Positions 1 through 6,513 of a DNA stretch of 7,459 nucleotides are shown piece after piece (position 1 is the stretch's first letter; each line of letters starts with the position of its first letter). The notes beneath the pieces were generated by a model. That model saw only the letters and a program-made list of their open reading frames with translations. It was not told where the DNA came from and made no database searches. The position numbers were made by a program, and so were the translations under genes. The DNA comes from Burkholderiales bacterium (GTDB taxonomy: Bacteria; Pseudomonadota; Gammaproteobacteria; Burkholderiales; SG8-39): positions 1-7,459 of the forward strand of contig JADLDQ010000279.1 of the NCBI GenBank assembly GCA_020846575.1, in the 5' to 3' direction.

Positions 1-1047
1 CATGTAGCCGTTGCCGCCGAAGAACTGCAGGCACTCGTCGATGATCTGGCACTGCTTCTGGGTGGACCACCACTTGGCCATGGCGCTGGTCGCCGCGTCG
101 ATCTCCTCTCCCCGCAGGTGTCGCACGATCAGGTCGTCGACGAACACGCGCCCGATGCGCGCCTCGGTCGCGCACTCGGCGAGCCTGAAGCGCGTATTCT
201 GGAAATCCCAGAGCGTCTGGCCGAACATGGCCCGCTGCTTGGCGTAGTCCACCGCCAGCTCCACGGCCCGCTCGGCGGTCGCGATCGCGGTGAGCGCGAT
301 CGCGATGCGCTCGCGATGAAAACCGCTCATCGCACCGGCGAACGCCCGCCCCTCCACGCCTCCCAGCAGATTCTCCGCCGGCACGCGCAGCTCATCGAGA
401 AACACCTCGTGCGTGTCGATCGCCGACTGCCCGATCTTGTCCAGGCGGCGCCCGACGCGGAAGCCCGGCGCGCCTCGGGTCTCGACCAGGAACATCGACA
501 GGCCGTCGCGACCCGGACCGCCGGTGCGCGCCGCCACCATGGCGAGGTCCGCCTGGCTGCCCATGGTGACGAAGGTCTTGCTGCCGTTGATCACGTATTC
601 GTCGCCCTCGCGCCGCGCCCGCGAGCGGATGTTCTTCACGTCGCTGCCCGCGCCCGGCTCGGTCACGCACAGCGCGATCACGTGCTCGCCGCGCGCCAGC
701 CTGGGCATCCACCGCAGGGACTGCTCCCGGGTCGCATTCCTGAGCAACATGTACGGCCCGCCGACGCTTCCGGGCACGTAGGGAAACGCGGTGTCGGCTA
801 CTCGCGCCTGTTCCTCCATGACGACCGCCTCGTGGGCGAAGGTGCCGCCAGGTCCGCCGAACTCCTCGGGAACCGCGATGCACAGCAGCCCCAGCTCGCC
901 GGCCTTGAGCCAGACCTCGCGGTCGATGTGCCCCTGCTCGAGCCAGCGCTGCGCGTGCGCGGCGACTTCCGTCTCGAAGAAACGCCGCGCGGTGTCCCGC
1001 AGCGCGTCGAGTTCCTCGTTCATCCACGGCGATCGGTAGTCTCGCAC
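1..1047 (-). CDS. Acyl-CoA dehydrogenase, C-terminus cut by window edge
   Basis: FAD-dependent enzyme that introduces an alpha,beta double bond into an acyl-CoA and passes electrons to ETF; cytoplasmic. The window holds 349 residues of an expected 385 or so. Seen: N-terminal helical start (ELDALRDTARRFFETEV, residues 12-28), PEEFGG (60-65), the FAD/substrate signature ALCVTEPGAGSD (125-136), HRERIAIAL, then RAMFGQTLWDFQNTRF and FFGGNGYM at the cut. The catalytic Glu of most family members lies about 20-30 residues beyond this last motif, so it cannot be checked. The start chosen is GTG at 1047, with GGAGA six bases upstream; it adds RDYRSPWMN, and a Trp-Met just before the ELxxLRD helix is, as I recall it, common in related proteins. 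An ATG at 1023 is the alternative but has no visible ribosome site. The usual TNG after the FAD beta-strand reads TMG. Divergent from the Mo enzyme gene. Chain-length or substrate class cannot be assigned. Confidence 0.95.
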   Translation of the reverse strand, partial: MRDYRSPWMNEELDALRDTARRFFETEVAAHAQRWLEQGHIDREVWLKAGELGLLCIAVPEEFGGPGGTFAHEAVVMEEQARVADTAFPYVPGSVGGPYMLLRNATREQSLRWMPRLARGEHVIALCVTEPGAGSDVKNIRSRARREGDEYVINGSKTFVTMGSQADLAMVAARTGGPGRDGLSMFLVETRGAPGFRVGRRLDKIGQSAIDTHEVFLDELRVPAENLLGGVEGRAFAGAMSGFHRERIAIALTAIATAERAVELAVDYAKQRAMFGQTLWDFQNTRFRLAECATEARIGRVFVDDLIVRHLRGEEIDAATSAMAKWWSTQKQCQIIDECLQFFGGNGYM

Positions 1048-1053
1048 CGCTGA

Positions 1054-1058
1054 TCTCC
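1054..1058 (-). promoter_or_regulatory. Ribosome binding site of the acyl-CoA dehydrogenase
   Basis: GGAGA on the minus strand, six bases before the GTG at 1047. It decides the start: the in-frame ATG at 1023 has no purine-rich stretch at the right distance. Confidence 0.6.
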
Positions 1059-1120
1059 ACACGTTCCGGAGCGGGCGCCCGCGCCTTGCACAGGCCGCTT
1101 GCGGCGCCTCTCGCGAAATC

Positions 1121-1149
1121 ACTGTAGTCGCGCCACGGACGCTTGTCAA
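1121..1149 (-). promoter_or_regulatory. Near-consensus sigma70 promoter for the acyl-CoA dehydrogenase
   Basis: Read on the minus strand, a perfect -35 TTGACA (1149-1144), exactly 17 bases, then -10 TACAGT (1126-1121). Transcription would begin near 1114, giving a leader of about 65 bases before the GTG start. The palindrome at 1153-1174 lies three bases upstream of the -35 box, a position where a bound protein would touch RNA polymerase. Confidence 0.7.
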
Positions 1150-1152
1150 GAG

Positions 1153-1174
1153 AAAATAGAACGTGTTCTATTTT
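1153..1174. promoter_or_regulatory. Perfect palindromic operator between divergent promoters
   Basis: Left arm AAAATAGAAC, centre GT, right arm GTTCTATTTT: a 10-bp perfect inverted repeat. The core at 1157-1170 fits TnnAACnnGTTnnA, the pattern known for the TetR-family repressor KstR of actinobacterial sterol catabolism. It lies between the -35 boxes of both promoters, so one bound dimer could control both directions. The binding protein is not identified: no TetR gene is in the window, and the IclR protein encoded at 5650 is the only local candidate. A terminator is unlikely because a 2-base loop is too small and the site precedes both genes. Confidence 0.75.
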
Positions 1175-1204
1175 TTGTGTTTGCCGTATCATTCGTTGTA
1201 TAGT
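1175..1204 (+). promoter_or_regulatory. Probable promoter of the Mo oxidoreductase-UbiD operon
   Basis: A -35-like TTGTGT (1175-1180), 18 bases, then TATAGT (1199-1204). The start would fall near 1211, giving a leader of about 39 bases before GTG at 1250. The -35 directly abuts the palindrome, so binding there would be expected to repress. The -35 match is weak, which would fit a promoter that needs activation or is tightly controlled. Confidence 0.45.
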
Positions 1205-1236
1205 CCGCTGGTGCGGGCCCAATCGGCCCGCTGCGC

Positions 1237-1243
1237 AGGAGGG
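1237..1243 (+). promoter_or_regulatory. Strong ribosome binding site that sets the Mo enzyme start
   Basis: AGGAGGG, six bases before GTG at 1250. This decides against the longer reading that starts at GTG 1163, which would begin inside the operator and upstream of the proposed promoter. Confidence 0.8.
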
Positions 1244-1249
1244 CGCAAC

Positions 1250-3859
1250 GTGCCCGTGAGCGAAACCGAAACCCGCAACGCGACCCAAGACCCGGCGAGC
1301 CCGGCGCAGGACGACGCCTGGGTGGCCTCGTCCTGCGCGCTGTGCTATGGCAGCTGCTCGATCCTGGCGCACCGGGTCGATGGCGTGGTGGTGAAGATCG
1401 AGGGCAATCCGCAGAGCGCCGTCGGCAAAGGCCGCCTCTGCGCCAAGGGCGTGAGCGGTCTGATGTCGCACTACGATCCGAACCGTCTCACCCGGCCGCT
1501 TCGCCGCACCAACCCCAGGAAGGGGCTCGACGAGGATCCGCGTTGGAAGGCGATCGGCTGGGACGAGGCCCTGGAGGAAATCGCGACGGTCCTCAAGCGG
1601 GTGCGCGCCGAGGATCCGCGCAAGCTCTGCATTCAACGCACCACCACGCTGACGGCGAGCCGCGTGCCGTTCTGGGCGTTCGGATCCGCCTTCGGCACCG
1701 TCAATTTCTCCACTTCCGGGGGCGGCCTGCATTGCGGGAACGGCGCGCACCTGATCAGCGGCGTCATGCACGCCTCATGGTCCGTCGTTCCGGATTTCAA
1801 GTACTGCAACTACGCCATCTACTTCGGCGCGTCCAAGGGGCACGGCGCGGGCCATGCGTCGAACTCGAACATGGCCCTGGCCGCGGACGCGCGGGTACGC
1901 GGCATGCGCATGGTCGTTGTCGATCCGTTCGGCAGCGGGGCTTCGGCCAAGGCGGGCGAATGGGTGCCGTTGCGGGTGGGCACCGACGCGGCTCTGGCGC
2001 TGGGCATGGCCAACGTCATCGTCAACGAACTGGAGGCCTTCGACGCACCGTACCTGCGGGCGAAGACCAACGCGCCTTACCTGATCGGCCCGGACCAGCG
2101 CTACGTGCGCGACCCCGCCACCGGCAAGCCGCTGGTCTGGGACAACCGCAGCGCAACGGCGCGGCCGTTCAGCGATGCGGCCGCCGCCGACATGGCGCTG
2201 CTGGGAGATTTCGAAGCCGCGGGAGTGCCCTGCCAGCCGGCCTTTCAGAAGCTCAAGGACCACCTGCGCAGGTTCACCCCCGAGTGGGCGCAGCACGCGA
2301 GCACGGTCCCGGCAGCCACGGTGCGCCGCCTGGCCACGGAGTTCGCGCGCGAAGCGCGCATCGGCAGCACCATCGTCATCGACGGGGTGACGCTACCGTA
2401 CCGGCCGGTGGCCGCGATCGCGTTCCGCGGATCCCAGGGTCACCGGAATTCGCTGTACAACTTCCTCGCTGTCGACCTGCTCAACGAGCTGGTGGGCGCG
2501 TGCGACGTGGTGGGCGGCTGCCTGGGTTTCAACCCCGCCTGCGACGGCCACCCGGACACCGGCCGCCTGCGCTACGTACCCGAGCCGGATGCCGACGGGC
2601 TGATGGTGGTCGGCATGTGGATGGGCTACCACTACCCGTATCCACCGTCGCAGCCGCGGCTGCCGCAGAACATGGGCCTGCAGGACCTGTTTCCCCTGAG
2701 CGTGAATTCACCGTTCATGGATTCGCTGGACCGCGAGCAGATGTGGCAGCGGCTCGAACTGCCGTACCGTCCCGAGGTGCTGATCAACCTGGGGGCCAAC
2801 CCGCTGCTCGCCGTCGCCAACCGGGACGCGGTCGCGAAGGCGCTGGCGGCCTACCCGTTCATGGTCTCGATCGACGTCTACGAGACGGAGACCTCCGCGT
2901 TCGCCGATATCGTCCTGCCCGACTGCAACTACCTGCAGTCGCTCGACTCGCGGCCGAACTTCCCGTTCATCTTCAGCCTGCCCGGAGGGCTGGGCGAGTG
3001 GTGCTGGCCGCTGCGGCAGCCGATCGTCCCGCCGTGCGGCGAACAGCGAGCGTTCGCCGACGTGCTGCTGGAGCTGGCGGACCGGGCGGGGTTCCGCGCC
3101 GAGCTCAACGCCGCGTTCAACGCAGCGCTGAAGCTGGAGCCGCCCTACCGCCTGGAAGGCGAGCGCAAGTACAGCTACGCGCAGATCTGCGACGCGGACC
3201 TCAAGAGCAACTTCGGCGCCGCCCACGGCCTTGAATGGTTCAAGCGTAACGGCCTGATCAAGTGGCCCAAGAAACCCGAGGAAGTGTACTGGCGCGCCTT
3301 CGTCGATGTACGCGTGCCCGTCTACTGGGAATTCCTGCCCGCGCTCGGCGACAAGATCGCCGCGATCACGGAACCCCGCGGGCTCGCGATCCCCCGGGAG
3401 TTCTACGAACCGCTGCCCGATTTTCTGCCCTGCCGCTCGCACGCCGACCATGCGCCCGGGTTCGACTTCTACGCCTTCTATTACCGCGACACGCTGCACA
3501 CCAACAGCTACACCCTGCAGAACCCCTGGCTGGACGAGGCGGCGCAGCTGGACCCCTATACTTACGCCGTGACGATCAACGCCGGCTCGGCCGCGGCAAA
3601 GGGTTTCACCGACGCTCAGCCGGTCTGGCTCGAGACTCGGACCGGGCGCAGGGTGAAAGGCCGGCTGAAGCTGTCTCAGGCGATTCACCCCGAAGGCCTG
3701 GCGATCGCGGCGTGCGCCGGGCACTGGAGTCCCGGCATGCCGATCGCCAGCGGCAAGGGCGTGGCTTTCAACGATCTGCTCGAGATCGATTGGGAGCACT
3801 GCAGCCCGGTCAACCTCAACCTGGACCTGTGCGTGCGCGTCAGACTCAGCCCTGCCTGA
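1250..3859 (+). CDS. Cytoplasmic molybdopterin oxidoreductase, DMSO reductase family, one 4Fe-4S cluster
   Basis: 869 residues from the GTG start. Seen: 4Fe-4S motif Cys29-x2-Cys32-x3-Cys36-x27-Cys64, then CAKG; RLTRPLRR and GWDEALEEIA of the pterin domain; STSGGGLHCGN (154-164), where Cys162 sits about where the family places its Mo ligand; FRGSQGHRN; DVYETETSAFADIVLPDCNYL; and a C-terminal pterin-binding domain from about residue 745 (TNSYTLQNPW, IHPEGLAIAA). There is no twin-arginine leader, so it acts in the cytoplasm, and no gene for an Fe-S or membrane partner follows. That architecture resembles assimilatory nitrate reductase, some formate dehydrogenases and acetylene hydratase, but the downstream UbiD gene argues for a catabolic substrate. 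The family covers oxidations, hydroxylations, reductions and hydrations; I cannot choose among them. First gene of the operon. Confidence 0.93.
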   Translation: MPVSETETRNATQDPASPAQDDAWVASSCALCYGSCSILAHRVDGVVVKIEGNPQSAVGKGRLCAKGVSGLMSHYDPNRLTRPLRRTNPRKGLDEDPRWKAIGWDEALEEIATVLKRVRAEDPRKLCIQRTTTLTASRVPFWAFGSAFGTVNFSTSGGGLHCGNGAHLISGVMHASWSVVPDFKYCNYAIYFGASKGHGAGHASNSNMALAADARVRGMRMVVVDPFGSGASAKAGEWVPLRVGTDAALALGMANVIVNELEAFDAPYLRAKTNAPYLIGPDQRYVRDPATGKPLVWDNRSATARPFSDAAAADMALLGDFEAAGVPCQPAFQKLKDHLRRFTPEWAQHASTVPAATVRRLATEFAREARIGSTIVIDGVTLPYRPVAAIAFRGSQGHRNSLYNFLAVDLLNELVGACDVVGGCLGFNPACDGHPDTGRLRYVPEPDADGLMVVGMWMGYHYPYPPSQPRLPQNMGLQDLFPLSVNSPFMDSLDREQMWQRLELPYRPEVLINLGANPLLAVANRDAVAKALAAYPFMVSIDVYETETSAFADIVLPDCNYLQSLDSRPNFPFIFSLPGGLGEWCWPLRQPIVPPCGEQRAFADVLLELADRAGFRAELNAAFNAALKLEPPYRLEGERKYSYAQICDADLKSNFGAAHGLEWFKRNGLIKWPKKPEEVYWRAFVDVRVPVYWEFLPALGDKIAAITEPRGLAIPREFYEPLPDFLPCRSHADHAPGFDFYAFYYRDTLHTNSYTLQNPWLDEAAQLDPYTYAVTINAGSAAAKGFTDAQPVWLETRTGRRVKGRLKLSQAIHPEGLAIAACAGHWSPGMPIASGKGVAFNDLLEIDWEHCSPVNLNLDLCVRVRLSPA

Positions 3860-3890
3860 GCGCCGGCAGCCGGAAACGATCCGCGACCCA

Positions 3891-3895
3891 AGGAG
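3891..3895 (+). promoter_or_regulatory. Ribosome binding site of the UbiD-family gene
   Basis: AGGAG, nine bases before the ATG at 3905, in the 45-base gap after the Mo enzyme stop. No hairpin with a T-run is seen in the gap, consistent with one transcript. Confidence 0.65.
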
Positions 3896-3904
3896 ATTGC
3901 CTGA

Positions 3905-5509
3905 ATGGACAAGACGTCGAAGCAAGGCCGGCACACCCCGGGTGACGAACGCGGCAGCGCCCCTGTGCGCGATCTGCGCGACTGGCTGGAGTGCGCCGAT
4001 CGCATCGGCGAACTGTTGCGAATCGGGCAGCCGGTGGACCGCGACGAGGAGATGAGCGCGATCGGCTACCTGGTGGCCAAGCAGCAGCCCTCGCCAGCGG
4101 TGCTGTTCGAGAGCGCGCGCGGCTTCGAATCGAGCCCGATCGGCGCGCGTCACCTGTGGAACATCCTGGGGCCGAGCATCCGGCGCATCGCGCTCACCCT
4201 GGAGGAGCCGCCCGAGACCCCGACCGTGGAGCTGATCCGCCGCACCAAGGACAAGCTCAAGCGCCGCCTGCCGCCGCGCGAGGTGGCTCCCGCGCAGGCC
4301 CCGGTGTGCGAGCACACCCTCACCGGCAGCCGCATCGACCTGGACCAATTGCCGATCCCGCGGCACTGGCCGCTGGATGGCGGGCGCTACGCGGGCACGG
4401 GCGACGCCGTCATCACGCGCGACCCGGACAGCGGCTACCTGAACATCGGCACCTACCGCATGATGCAGCAGGACCGCAACCACGTGGGGCTGTACCTCTC
4501 CCCGGGCAAGGACGCTCGACTGCACATCACGCGCGCCTGGCAGAAGGGCGAGCCGATCCACGTGGCGGCGGCCTGGGGAATCGATCCGCTGTTCATGCTG
4601 GTAGGCTCGCAGACCTTCCCCAAGAACGTCTCGGAGTACGAGTTCGCCGGCGGGATCAAGGGCGAGCCGATCCCGGTGGTGCGCGGCGTCACCACCGACC
4701 TGCTGCTTCCGGCGAACGCCGAGTTCGTGATCGAGGGGGTCATCGCGCCGGGTTCGGTGAAAGCCGAAGGACCGTTCGGGGAGTTTCCCGGCTACTACGG
4801 CCGGCCCGAGGCGGGCTGCCCGCTGGTGGAGGTGACCGCGGTGCACTACCGCTCCAATCCTATCCTCACCAACGCATTGATGGCCGATTACCCCTCGTGC
4901 GAGCAGAGCGGCTTTTTCTCGGTCATCCGCTCGGCCAAGATCTGGGACGACCTGGACAAGCTGGGCATCCCGGGCATCTGCGGGGTGTATTCGCACCCGG
5001 CGGCGGCCGGCGGATTCGGCATGACGGTCATCAGCCTGGAGCAGCGCCACGCAGGCCACGCCGCGCAGGCGCTGGCGCTTGCGGCGCAGGTGCCCGGGGG
5101 CGCCTATTACACCAAGTGGATCATCGCGGTCGACCAGGACATCGACCCGAGCGACATGGACCAGGTGATCTGGGCGATGGCCAGTCGCTGCAACCCGATC
5201 GAGGACATCGATATCCTCAGAAACACATGGAGCACCTGGCTCGATCCGACGCAGAATCCCCCGGAGAAGCGGCCCTACGGTTCCAAGGCGCTGATCAACG
5301 CCTGCAAAGAGCACCGCCACCTGCCGGTGTTCTCCAAGCGCACCACGCTGCGCAAGGAGGTCTACGATCGGGTGGCCGCGCGCTGGAGCGAGCTGGGCCT
5401 TCCAGGACAGATCCCGGCGGTGCGCGCCTTCGAACAGGAAAGCCGCGTCACCTACCACGAGGTCGGCGGCTTCGAGCCCGGCCGCCAGCCCGGAGAGGAC
5501 AAACCTTAA
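3905..5509 (+). CDS. UbiD-family prenylated-FMN (de)carboxylase
   Basis: 534 residues; the family is usually near 490-510, and the excess is mostly a charged leader before VRDLRDWL (21-28). UbiD enzymes reversibly decarboxylate aromatic or alpha,beta-unsaturated acids with prenylated FMN made by UbiX. Seen: YLNIGTYRMM with Asn180 and Arg185, spaced like the metal-binding Asn168 and catalytic Arg173 of Aspergillus Fdc1; His207, a likely metal ligand; SEYEFAGGIKGEPIPVV (243-259) carrying the probable metal Glu; and EGPFGEFPGYYG with Glu288 and Glu293, matching Fdc1 Glu277 and Glu282. The Arg-Glu-Glu triad is therefore intact and an active enzyme is expected. It follows the Mo enzyme gene by 45 bp on the same strand. 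It is probably not the ubiquinone-pathway UbiD, given this context and the absence of other ubi genes. The substrate is unknown, and UbiX must be encoded elsewhere. Confidence 0.95.
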   Translation: MDKTSKQGRHTPGDERGSAPVRDLRDWLECADRIGELLRIGQPVDRDEEMSAIGYLVAKQQPSPAVLFESARGFESSPIGARHLWNILGPSIRRIALTLEEPPETPTVELIRRTKDKLKRRLPPREVAPAQAPVCEHTLTGSRIDLDQLPIPRHWPLDGGRYAGTGDAVITRDPDSGYLNIGTYRMMQQDRNHVGLYLSPGKDARLHITRAWQKGEPIHVAAAWGIDPLFMLVGSQTFPKNVSEYEFAGGIKGEPIPVVRGVTTDLLLPANAEFVIEGVIAPGSVKAEGPFGEFPGYYGRPEAGCPLVEVTAVHYRSNPILTNALMADYPSCEQSGFFSVIRSAKIWDDLDKLGIPGICGVYSHPAAAGGFGMTVISLEQRHAGHAAQALALAAQVPGGAYYTKWIIAVDQDIDPSDMDQVIWAMASRCNPIEDIDILRNTWSTWLDPTQNPPEKRPYGSKALINACKEHRHLPVFSKRTTLRKEVYDRVAARWSELGLPGQIPAVRAFEQESRVTYHEVGGFEPGRQPGEDKP

Positions 5510-5543
5510 GCCGCGAGGCAGCGGCCGCGGCTCGGCCCAGGCC

Positions 5544-5568
5544 CGCGCGGCGCGGTCGACGCCGCGCG
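5544..5568. repeat. GC-rich 9-bp hairpin between the UbiD and IclR genes
   Basis: CGCGCGGCG (5544-5552) and CGCCGCGCG (5560-5568) pair perfectly around a 7-base loop. There is no T-run after it, so it is not a standard intrinsic terminator; it could slow or attenuate read-through into the regulator gene. Chance is a real alternative in DNA this rich in CG. The rest of 5510-5649 shows no convincing promoter. Confidence 0.35.
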
Positions 5569-5649
5569 CGACGCACCCGACGTGCGCCGCGCCCTCGCAC
5601 CTGGCACCATACCCCGGTCCGAGCAGGCCGCGCAGTCTTCCCGCACCCG

Positions 5650-6483
5650 ATGAACGAGCAAGCCGATATCAAGACGGTCGCCGCGGTCGAGCGCGCGTTT
5701 TCGCTCCTGGAGGCGTTCGGCGACAAGGACGTGTTTCTGTCGCTGGGCGAGCTCGCGCAGCGCACCGGCCTGTACAAGAGCACCATCCTGCGCCTGGCGC
5801 AAACGCTGGAACGCCTGGGCTATCTTGCCAGGCGCGCTGACGGCGACTATTACATCGGTCCGGCGCCGCTGCGGCTCGGGCGCCTGTTCCAGGCCGGGCT
5901 CATGCTCACCGATGCGCTGCTGCCCGTGATGCGCAAGCTGGTCGAGGACACCGGCGAGAGCGCCAGTTTCTACATCCGGCACGGCGACACGCGGCTGTGC
6001 CTGTACCGCATCGATTCCCCGCAACCGTTGCGCGACCACTTTCGCGCCGGCGACGTGCTCCCGCTCGATCGCGGGTCGGGCGGCGTGATTCTTGCCGCAT
6101 TCTCCAGACCACACCCGCCGCGCTACGCCGCCGTTCGCGAGCGGCTGGTCGCGACCTCGTCGGGCGCCCTTGCGCGCGACATGGCCGGCGTCGGCGCGCC
6201 GGTGTTCGACGCCGCGCACGAGCTGGTCGGAGCGCTCGGGGTCAGCGGGCCGGTCACCCGCTTCGACGCCAGGGCCGTCGAGCGCTTCGAGCGGATCGTG
6301 CTGGAAGCGGCGCGCAGCGCGAGCGCGGCGCTGGGCGGAGACGCCCGCCGATTCGACGCGGCGCTCGCTCGCTCGAGCAGGCGCGCGGGCGGCGCCCGAA
6401 CGCGCCTGCGCCCGCGGATGAGGCCGGCCGCCCTGGCGCCTCGACGGCGCAGGTCCGGCGGCCGTGCGAAAACCGCGAGCTGA
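5650..6483 (+). CDS. IclR-family transcriptional regulator
   Basis: 277 residues. N-terminal winged helix-turn-helix: VAAVERAFSLLEAF (10-23), LSLGELAQRTGLYKSTILRL with the recognition helix near 41-50, and wing LARRADGDYYIGP (59-71). A ligand-binding IclR domain follows to about residue 235 (LLPVMRKLVEDTGESASFYI; GAPVFDAAHELVGALGVSGP). The stretch between ILAAFSRP and GAPVFD is roughly 20 residues shorter than in textbook IclR proteins; I recall similar compact domains in other GLYKSTILRL-type members. From about residue 236 the protein runs into an Arg-rich, low-complexity tail that may be disordered. Start ATG 5650 has only a weak ribosome site (the upstream bases are not purine-rich). It lies 140 bp after the UbiD gene on the same strand and is likely to regulate this locus in response to an aromatic or organic acid, which is inference from family and position. 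Confidence 0.92.
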   Translation: MNEQADIKTVAAVERAFSLLEAFGDKDVFLSLGELAQRTGLYKSTILRLAQTLERLGYLARRADGDYYIGPAPLRLGRLFQAGLMLTDALLPVMRKLVEDTGESASFYIRHGDTRLCLYRIDSPQPLRDHFRAGDVLPLDRGSGGVILAAFSRPHPPRYAAVRERLVATSSGALARDMAGVGAPVFDAAHELVGALGVSGPVTRFDARAVERFERIVLEAARSASAALGGDARRFDAALARSSRRAGGARTRLRPRMRPAALAPRRRRSGGRAKTAS

Positions 6484-6490
6484 AGTCCTG

Positions 6491-6511
6491 CGCTCGAATA
6501 CGCCGCGAGCG
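6491..6511. terminator. Possible bidirectional hairpin between convergent genes
   Basis: CGCTCG (6491-6496) pairs with CGAGCG (6506-6511) around 9 bases, inside the 30-base gap between two converging stop codons. The stem is short and has no T-run on either strand, so the case rests mainly on position. Confidence 0.3.
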
Positions 6512-6513
6512 AC

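Noticed and set aside
1153..1180. The palindrome followed by T-residues as an intrinsic terminator
   Set aside because: The stem is AT-rich with a 2-base loop, it precedes rather than follows both genes, and promoter boxes flank it on each side.
1163..1249. Upstream extension of the Mo enzyme from GTG 1163, with a hydrophobic start that might pass for a leader peptide
   Set aside because: It begins inside the palindrome and upstream of the likely transcript start, has no ribosome site and no twin-arginine motif. GTG 1250 has AGGAGGG at ideal spacing.
392..1771. A 459-residue minus-strand frame spanning the divergent promoter region
   Set aside because: It overlaps both the acyl-CoA dehydrogenase in another frame and the start of the Mo enzyme, crosses the operator, and shows no domain.
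2708..5458. A 916-residue open frame on the minus strand, opposite the Mo enzyme and UbiD genes
   Set aside because: It is antisense to two well-supported genes, has no recognisable motif and a composition rich in Arg, Val, Gly and Ala; antisense frames stay open in DNA with high third-position GC.
3991..5649. A plus-strand frame that is open from inside the UbiD gene right through into the IclR gene, suggesting a fusion
   Set aside because: The part before 5650 is out of frame with UbiD and reads as Arg/Gly/Pro-rich nonsense. Only the IclR part has family motifs.
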